This document shows, in pieces, positions 57,852 through 64,000 of a stretch of DNA of 64,000 bases. A program made the translations under genes and the position numbers. Within the stretch, counting starts at the first letter, position 1; every line of letters starts with the position of its first letter. Source of the DNA: Lantana camara (Eukaryota > Streptophyta > Magnoliopsida > Lamiales > Verbenaceae). The stretch covers positions 47,316,501-47,380,500 of the forward strand of contig CM074860.1 in NCBI GenBank assembly GCA_037501455.1. Reading direction: 5' to 3'. The notes below the pieces were generated by a model, which did not search any database, was not told the DNA's origin, and saw only the letters and a program-made list of their open reading frames with translations.

Positions 57852-59731
57852 TGTAACATCCCGATCGTTCGGATTTCCAGGTACACCGTAACGAGAGAGT
57901 TTTATGCGCATTTAAATTATTTAATTACGTATTTGAGTGTTATTTTAACGCTTATATGATTATTTGAATTTATATGAAATTAATTGCTTATATTATGAAC
58001 TTTGAATTTTAACGTTTAAGTTTGCATGTTCGTAATTTGCTCGTTATGTGCCGGAATTCAATTACGATTTTGTGAAATTTTGATATGCGTGATATATGTG
58101 AGTTATGAATGTGTTTGCATGCTCATTTTAAGTATTCGTGTTCGTTTGTCGAGGTTTTAAACCTTAATTATTTAACGAGGGACATGAGGGCCTAACTAGA
58201 TTTAGCGCGCCTCGTGTTCCGGAGGCCATAACTTGAGCTCGCGAATTCGGATTCGAATTCCGGAAGATGCGTTGGACTTGTAACGAAGAAAGGAAACTTT
58301 TGAACCTGGTCTGGTATTTTTCTAAGCTCGTTTAGACCCTCGTTTTTCGCCCTGAATGAACAACTTGCGCTAAACTCCCCCATTTTGAGCAGCAACAGAT
58401 CGAGACAAGAGAGGAGAGGAGAAGAGAAGAGAAGCTTTGGCCCTTTTGTGAATTTTGAGCTCAAATCACCATCTTTCTTCTTCAATTTTTCAAGGTATGT
58501 ATATTTTTGTACTCTCTACCCTGTTATAGAAGTTTTGATCCATTTAATACTTGTTTTGTATCAGATTTAATTAGGGTTGGGATAGGAGCTTGAAGAGGGA
58601 CTTTTGGGGAATTTACTCTTATGTGCTAGCTTGCTTTGTGGCTGTTTTCTTTGCTTTAAAATGAAGTATATGGACTTGTTTCTTTGATCATTTGATTCTT
58701 AACGGATAGTATATGATGTTCGGATGATTTGCTCTTGAGATCCTTTGAAGAAATTATGAGTTTTTGAGCCTCAAACCTAAGCTAGAAATCTGCTCCCCTG
58801 TTTTGGAACTGCTATGTTGATTTGTGCTTTGTTCCTTGAGTTAATGGCTTCCAATTCGTGTGAATTTGCATGGAGATGTTGTATACTAATTGGTTTCCAT
58901 GTTAGCCCTGCTCTTGCATGCTTTTAGATCCATTTTCAGCTCCTAAACCGAAACATGGAGCCTATATGTATGCTATGTGCGAACTGAACTGCTGTCACGT
59001 TTTTGAGTTCAAATGATTGAATTCTTTCCTCCAATTTCGTGTGTTAGTGCTTGGTTATACAATATACATGTTGTTCTATGAATGTGCTTCGTTTTTCCCT
59101 GATTTCATGCTTTATTTTGGCCACAAACTTGAGTTCTTGCACTTTAGAAACTGCTGCTGCAAATCTGCTGATTTTCACCAAGTTGCTGTCGTGTTTTGAG
59201 GTTTGCTTGATGGATTCTTACATCCAATTTTGTGTATTAATGCATGGTTATGTATTACACATGTTGCTCTATGAATATGCTCGGTTTTATCTTGATTTCA
59301 TGCTTCATTTCAGCTATATATATGAGAATATATTATGCTCTTCCCGATTTGAATTGTTGTCAGAATTTTGGTCCGTTTGATGAGTTCTTGAACTCCATTT
59401 CATGTAAAATTGCACGTACATGAAGTATATGAGTTGCTTTACATATTAGCTATGTGTATACAAGCTTTTATCCCCTGTTTTAGTCCCAGACTTGAGGTAG
59501 ATGGCCTGCTGCGTTCCTTCCTTCTTTGTGACAGATTTGGTGCATGAATTTTGAGCTGCTTGTTGCTGCGTTTTGAGGCATGATTTGGTGATTCTTTGGT
59601 GTTGGTTTCATAAATGTTATGTGTGTGCTTGAGGCCTAAGAAATTCCCTAAGAGATGCTGCGAAAATGCCTTGATTTTGCCTTTGAAAATGTTACTGCGG
59701 CCAAAAACCGTTTTTCAGAAATTTGAACTAC

Positions 59732-59859
59732 ACACGGCCGTGTCCAGTTTGTGCTGAGTATTGGCACGGCCGTGTCAAGACCTCGACTTGGGCATCTGAT
59801 TTATTTAAATCGGACACGGTCGTGTCCGTTTCCTTTGCGTTTTGGACATAGCCGTGTCA
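59732..59859. repeat. Array of four GACAC-GGCC-GTGTC palindromes (E LTR)
   Basis: Units: 59732-59743 (perfect ACACGGCCGTGT), about 59763-59777, 59811-59828 and 59844-59859. Arms (G)GACAC/GTGTC(C) surround GGCC, GGTC or AGCC. It lies in putative intron 1 (58495-60337), 1881 bp into the LTR. Confidence 0.85.
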
Positions 59860-60337
59860 TGTGTCTCGGTGGTGCCTCGGGCTTTCTTTCATCGTTTTGT
59901 TGCTTTTAATTGCTTTCTCTTGTCCCGTTTGTGACCTATATGCAATATTAACTTAATGTATTATGTGTTAACTTGTGTAATACGAATTTATGATTTGATT
60001 TATGTGCTCGTTTTCGAATTATGGCTTCATATGTGCGCTATGCTCCTTTAACGTGCGTTTATGACTTTCTGTCTCGTTTATATTCCTTACATGATCAATC
60101 GTTGCTCTTTATATGATTTGAATACGTTGATAACATGTTGTATGGTATGGTATGTTCGTTATATGAAATCTATGAATTCGTTTGACATGATTTATGAGAA
60201 TAAATATGAACTCGTATGCATTATTGGTCAATTTGTTAAGCTTCATAAGCATCACTCGCATTCATATGCAATTGCCGAGCGTCAATATGGTTCATTTTGA
60301 GTCTAAGTTTTCCTCTTGCTCTTTGTTTTGCTCTTAG

Positions 60338-60408
60338 GATCGTTCCGTTGTTGAGGAGGAGGTCCTTTGGTTTTCTTTCCGTCCGTTTTGTTCGGTTTGG
60401 TCGTTAAG
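60338..60408 (+). other. Putative leader mini-exon of E (71 bp)
   Basis: It is flanked by acceptor GCTCTTAG and donor TTAAG/GTGAGG. Intron 2 would be 60409-61925 (1517 bp) with acceptor TATTTTATTTCAG, the same end as at the gag start of A, B and D although E has no gag. Confidence 0.5.
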
Positions 60409-61710
60409 GTGAGGTTTTCTTTCCTTTTAGTTATGATGACCTAAAACCCTATTTGTATTTCGAACCCACATGCGATATATATATGTATATATATATAGAT
60501 ATGTATTTTGATATGTATTTTGTGGGTTTTGTCCCGTTTGTCAAGAGGCTTTGAAAACGCTTTTATATGTATCTAAGATCTATTTTTGTTTACTTTGTTA
60601 AGCTTTGATAAGTGTGTGTGAGTATAAGCATGGTATGACTTGTGAATAAGCTTCGCCTGGTAAGTGTGATAAGTATAAGAATATATGTGTGTTATATGTG
60701 CGATGGGCCCCGGAGTTGTGGGTAAGGGGGACCCGAGACGGCTATGGTGTCGCCGGTTACGACCCCTGCGCACTTCTCCAGCAATGGGAGACTTAGTTAT
60801 CCTATGCCGACGGAGCGTATTTTGGCTGGTCGTCGAAGGAACCGGGCGGGATCCTCCGGTTCACAAGTTTCGTTCTGTGGAGGGTTGAGAGGGGCACCTC
60901 TCTTCCCCAATGGTGTAAAGGTGGGATTATTTTATGAGTTTTGCTTTGGTATGAGTAAGTGTGTGAGAATTTGTTCTCGCCGTGTTGTTATGTTTATACT
61001 TATGATTCTGTATCCGTTATGGTTGTGAAACGGGGACGAATTTCTAAACTCTAAAATTTGACTTGATTTGGCCTTCGGCCCTAAACTTCTTTCTTCATAT
61101 ATATTACCAAAGGTTGAATGCTTTAGAATGCAAAAATCGTGCCCGGTTCATGAATTCTTTCAGCTTTGTTTATGCTTTGCTATTACGTATATGTATGGGT
61201 GCGTGTGTTAGCCCCCTCACCAGTCTCTAGGACTGACGCTCGCTATTTCTATCTTTTTCCCCTTTGTCTCGAGTTTGCAGGTTCTCGTTTTGTGAGAGTT
61301 GGAGCTAGGCGGTTCTCTTGAGTCTTTATTTTGGAGAGCTTGAGTCTCATGCATTGTATTTCATTTATTTTACACAATTCGTTAGTTTTGAAATATGTAT
61401 TAATTTGGCTACTTAGTTCTGTCCTGAGATTCAGTTTTGTATAATTGTTTTGTATCTAAGGTTGTATGATTTTTATGTGGAGAACACGATATGATTTGTG
61501 CTTGCATGCTAAGTTTTTAGTTGTTGGCTTCCCTGAATTTGTTTTTGCGCGATCTGAGTAGGGTCTAGACCGCCTAGCTTAGGTTGGATTTTTGTTTGTC
61601 ACCCGTTCGCCGTGGCTTGATACGTGGACGGAGTTCCCATTTCGCTTCACGTGTTGGGTTATGGTGCGGGGGATATGGCGCCCTTCTCTCCGGGGTGTTA
61701 CATCTTTAAG

Positions 61711-61724
61711 TGGTATCAGAGCTC
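61711..61724 (+). other. Primer-binding site of E (initiator-Met tRNA)
   Basis: TGGTATCAGAGCTC, 8 bp after the LTR end. Confidence 0.9.
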
Positions 61725-63949
61725 TGGGTTGCAAAATCGGAGCTCTCGTCTCGTGTCGGGTTTGTCTAGGTCGTTCAGCATAGGATTACGTGTTTCTTGG
61801 CATTCACTACATCACTTATGTGAATTATCTGACATTAATTGATATTATTTGCATTAATAGTTCACATGAACATGCACTAAAACCCCGCATGCATAGATAT
61901 CTCTTGGAATTGTATTTTATTTCAGGATACTCCTTCGACATCAGCAAGTATTACCGGGAAAAGGACAAGGGAGACAGGTATATTCGGGCTATTAGGGGCT
62001 TAGAGATTTTTTTTTTTATCTTTTGAAGTGGTTTGAAATGGGGATATCAAGGTCAAGTTCTAGGTGATCAAGAGAATGGAATAGAGATTTGAGGAGTTCG
62101 AGAATAATTCCTGTGAAGAAGTTCTATTTGAGAACTTTGTACAACTACCTCCCTTTCGAGTTCGATGATAGAAATATTTCAACTAGGAGAATGAAAGAAG
62201 ATGGATGATTTCACATAAGGGTGTCAAAGATTGGGTACTTTCAAGGACCACGTTAGGGTTCGGAATTAGTTTCAAGTAAGAAGGCATGGAATTCGATAGA
62301 ACTTTCAAATTCTAAGAATATGTACATGATCCGAGGATGCAAGATACATGGGGCTATGAAGGAATGGGCGATCAATGGATAGAATCTCACACATTAGTCA
62401 TGTGAAGAAAAGATCGATTTGGGGTTAGAAGATCAAGTAAGGAATCTAAACTTCAAGAAATTCTTAGGAAGATTCAAGATACCAATAACGTCAAGAAAAG
62501 AGAGATTTCAATGCCGAATGGAAGGATTAAATTAAGAGGGATTAGCAAATTGTTTCAAGTTCCGTTGGACGGGAGAATACTTTAAGTTTAAATAATTGGA
62601 AGACAAGGCGAGAAACCAAGAGACAAGAGAAATTTTTTAAAATTTAAGACTTCAAAGTTACCTAGTATAAGAAGATTCAATTACCGAAGATGGATAGATT
62701 TTTACATCTCCTCAATGGAAGTAATTTAATATATACATTGTAGAGACTCGAATTTCATGGAATGAAGAAATTCAAGAATCTCATGAGGCCACCAATATCA
62801 AGCAAGGAGAGATTCCCAATACCAAAGGTGGTAGGAGGACTCCATTATGGAGGAATCGGAGGTATGATGAAAGTTAACCGAACAACAAGAAGTTGAGGTC
62901 TTCAAGGAAATGCCATGACTTCAAGATCCCGGTTCAAGCACAAGATGATCCTCCCGGAAAGCAAGAAGATGGCACCACCCTCAACGCTACTCATATGGTG
63001 AACGGTACATAGAGCATTCATGGCATCCCATTGCACACATGTTTTATTATCGGGGAAACCCACGTGGTTACTACTTTATTCCTTGTTCTTCGGGGGTTCT
63101 TGATTACAATTGTTGTGTAATTGTTTTTCTTCTTGTTCTTGTTCATTGTGTGTTTCCTCCCCTTCGTGACTCTTGTTTGTAATGTGCTTCCTTCCCTTCT
63201 CAGTTTTGCTCGTTATGTGTTTCTTTTCCTTTTTGTGGTAACTATCTTTTGGAGAGAGTCTGGTGGTGTGGAGTGTTCGTGAGTGTTTGGTAAGTTGTGA
63301 GAGTCGAGCTGCTTTTGGTCGACTTATCTGAAGGTGTTTTGTTCTCGTTGAAGTTGGGTGTTGCTTTTAGGAGGTCCGTCAGGGACTCAACGATATCTTC
63401 GGGTGTTAGATTGAAGGATAACCCGTTGATACTCCTCGTGGAAGAACCGAGTATTGCCTCAGAGTAAGAGGCACGGTTTTGATTGGGAAGAGGCGGTTGA
63501 AGAGAGTTACTCACGACATTGGCTTTTGCCTAACAGGAGGTACAAAAGGCTACCTTGTTTCCAACCGACGCATAAAGGAAGGCCTTTGTTGTGTGTTGCC
63601 CGTAGAAGAATGGTAGCCTACGCCTCAAGGAGTGCTAGGTCACGAGTTTATCCCACTCAGGGTTGACGTTGTTCAGGGTTTTGGGAAACCGGTTGTTGTG
63701 GCATAAGAAAGACGTTATGGACTTTGTGTAGTAATGTCTACGTGCCAACGGTTGAGAATTCACCAACTACTCCCGAATATTTATTTGGGATGTGGGGGCA
63801 AATGACTAGGACATTGTGTCGGGTTCGCCAATTAAGGAGATAGTGTCTTGAGAAGTTTGTGATCAGAGTGGTGCAGCGGAAGTGTGGATTTTGGGCTTGT
63901 CTTCGGAGCCGCTCAAGACTCTCCTTAGGACCTAAAGACAGGTCCTTTT
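61725..63949 (+). mobile_element. E internal region (non-autonomous)
   Basis: About 2.2 kb. After the acceptor at 61925 come purine-rich sequences without an open gag frame. GGTGAACGGTACA near 62997 is shared with X (3654-3666), and nearby stretches (GCAC then TTTTATTAT) also align. The RNase H relic is at 63478-63663. The uninterrupted site of D lies at about 63010-63020. It looks like an old element stripped of coding capacity. Confidence 0.75.
63478..63663 (+). pseudogene. Degenerate RT/RNase H relic in E, second copy
   Basis: FDWEEAVEES (from 63478), then a TDA-KEGL-CVL block broken by indels, then VAYASR and YPT in one frame. These are the signature steps of Ty3/gypsy RNase H in the right order. 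It carries a few substitutions relative to 57366-57550 but the same indels, so decay predates the tandem duplication. It encodes no working enzyme. Confidence 0.6.
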
Positions 63950-63963
63950 GAAGGAGGGGAGTT
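63950..63963 (+). other. Polypurine tract of E
   Basis: GAAGGAGGGGAGTT directly before the LTR start at 63964. Confidence 0.75.
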
Positions 63964-64000
63964 TGTAACATCCCGATCGTTCGGATTTCCAGGTACGCCG
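63964..64000 (+). mobile_element. Start of the next E LTR
   Basis: TGTAACATCCCG and the following bases match 57852 onward (with GTACGCCG for GTACACCG). It is cut by the window end. Confidence 0.9.

Larger units (their letters stand above)
57852..61702 (+). mobile_element. LTR of element E
   Basis: 3851 bp, TGTAACATCCCG to GGGGTGTTACA, followed after 8 bp by the primer-binding site at 61711. A purine-rich leader (about 58395-58435) is followed by donor TCAAG/GTATGT (58494/58495), the palindrome array (59732-59859), an acceptor (TTTTGCTCTTAG, AG 60336-60337) and donor TTAAG/GTGAGGTTTT (60408/60409). About 60480-60520 is TA-rich. No coding sequence is seen. Confidence 0.85.

Noticed and set aside
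63242..63514. Minus-strand 90-codon frame, conserved in part at 57217-57402, as a small gene
   Set aside because: It lies opposite the plus-strand RNase H relic and its flanks. The two copies are recent duplicates, so shared openness is no evidence of selection, and the first copy stops early.

Overview
The window is plant nuclear heterochromatin. It is AT-rich and made almost entirely of nested LTR retrotransposons. I found no host gene, tRNA, rRNA or CRISPR array. The plant origin rests on three things: Ty3/gypsy chromoviruses of the Tekay/Del type with a group-II-like chromodomain after the integrase, a plant Ty1/copia element, and primer-binding sites complementary to initiator-Met tRNA (TGGTATCAGAGC). 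The species cannot be told; an angiosperm is likely. Element names below (X, A, K, B, C, D, E, F, G, H, I) are mine.

Layout. 1-258 is an LTR fragment (I) inside another minus-strand LTR (H, 259-2144). H sits in the internal region of a plus-strand non-autonomous element, X, present as a tandem unit: partial internal (2145-4205), LTR (4206-9530), internal (9531-33325), LTR (33326-44345, truncated). The first X LTR carries a solo LTR, G (6054-8729, TSD TGAAG). The X internal region carries Tekay element A (12036-32370, minus, TSD GTTTT). The 5' LTR of A is split by copia element K (20043-29607, minus, TSD ACGCC). The second X LTR is split by Tekay element B (33991-43682, minus, TSD GATAA) and then by the LTR of element C (44346), which is itself split by the LTR of F (46390). 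At about 48775 F is fused to a truncated left LTR of Tekay element D (48776-56901, minus), which marks a large deletion. D lies in the internal region of E, a second tandem non-autonomous plus-strand element: internal 56902-57851, LTR 57852-61702, internal 61703-63963, next LTR from 63964.

Coding capacity. A, B and D each keep recognisable gag, aspartic protease, RT, RNase H, integrase and chromodomain. K keeps gag, CCHC, protease, integrase, RT and RNase H. All are broken by stops, frameshifts or deletions. X has no recognisable coding sequence; E holds only a degenerate RNase H relic.

Unexplained structure. (1) LTRs of six elements carry arrays of 4-6 short palindromes with different arm sequences but one architecture (arm ending AC, four mostly G/C bases, GT opening the other arm). 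In four of them the array begins 930-985 bp from the LTR start. Array units are lost in exact unit steps between LTR copies. (2) The LTRs share a possible two-intron leader: a donor after the promoter, a mini-exon of 65-73 bp, a second donor (GTGAGGTTT) and an acceptor (TTTCAG) one base before the gag start. The palindromes lie in intron 1, and intron 2 would remove the primer-binding site. (3) The copia LTR carries five CACGTG boxes, four at exact 11-bp spacing, just upstream of its TATA tract.
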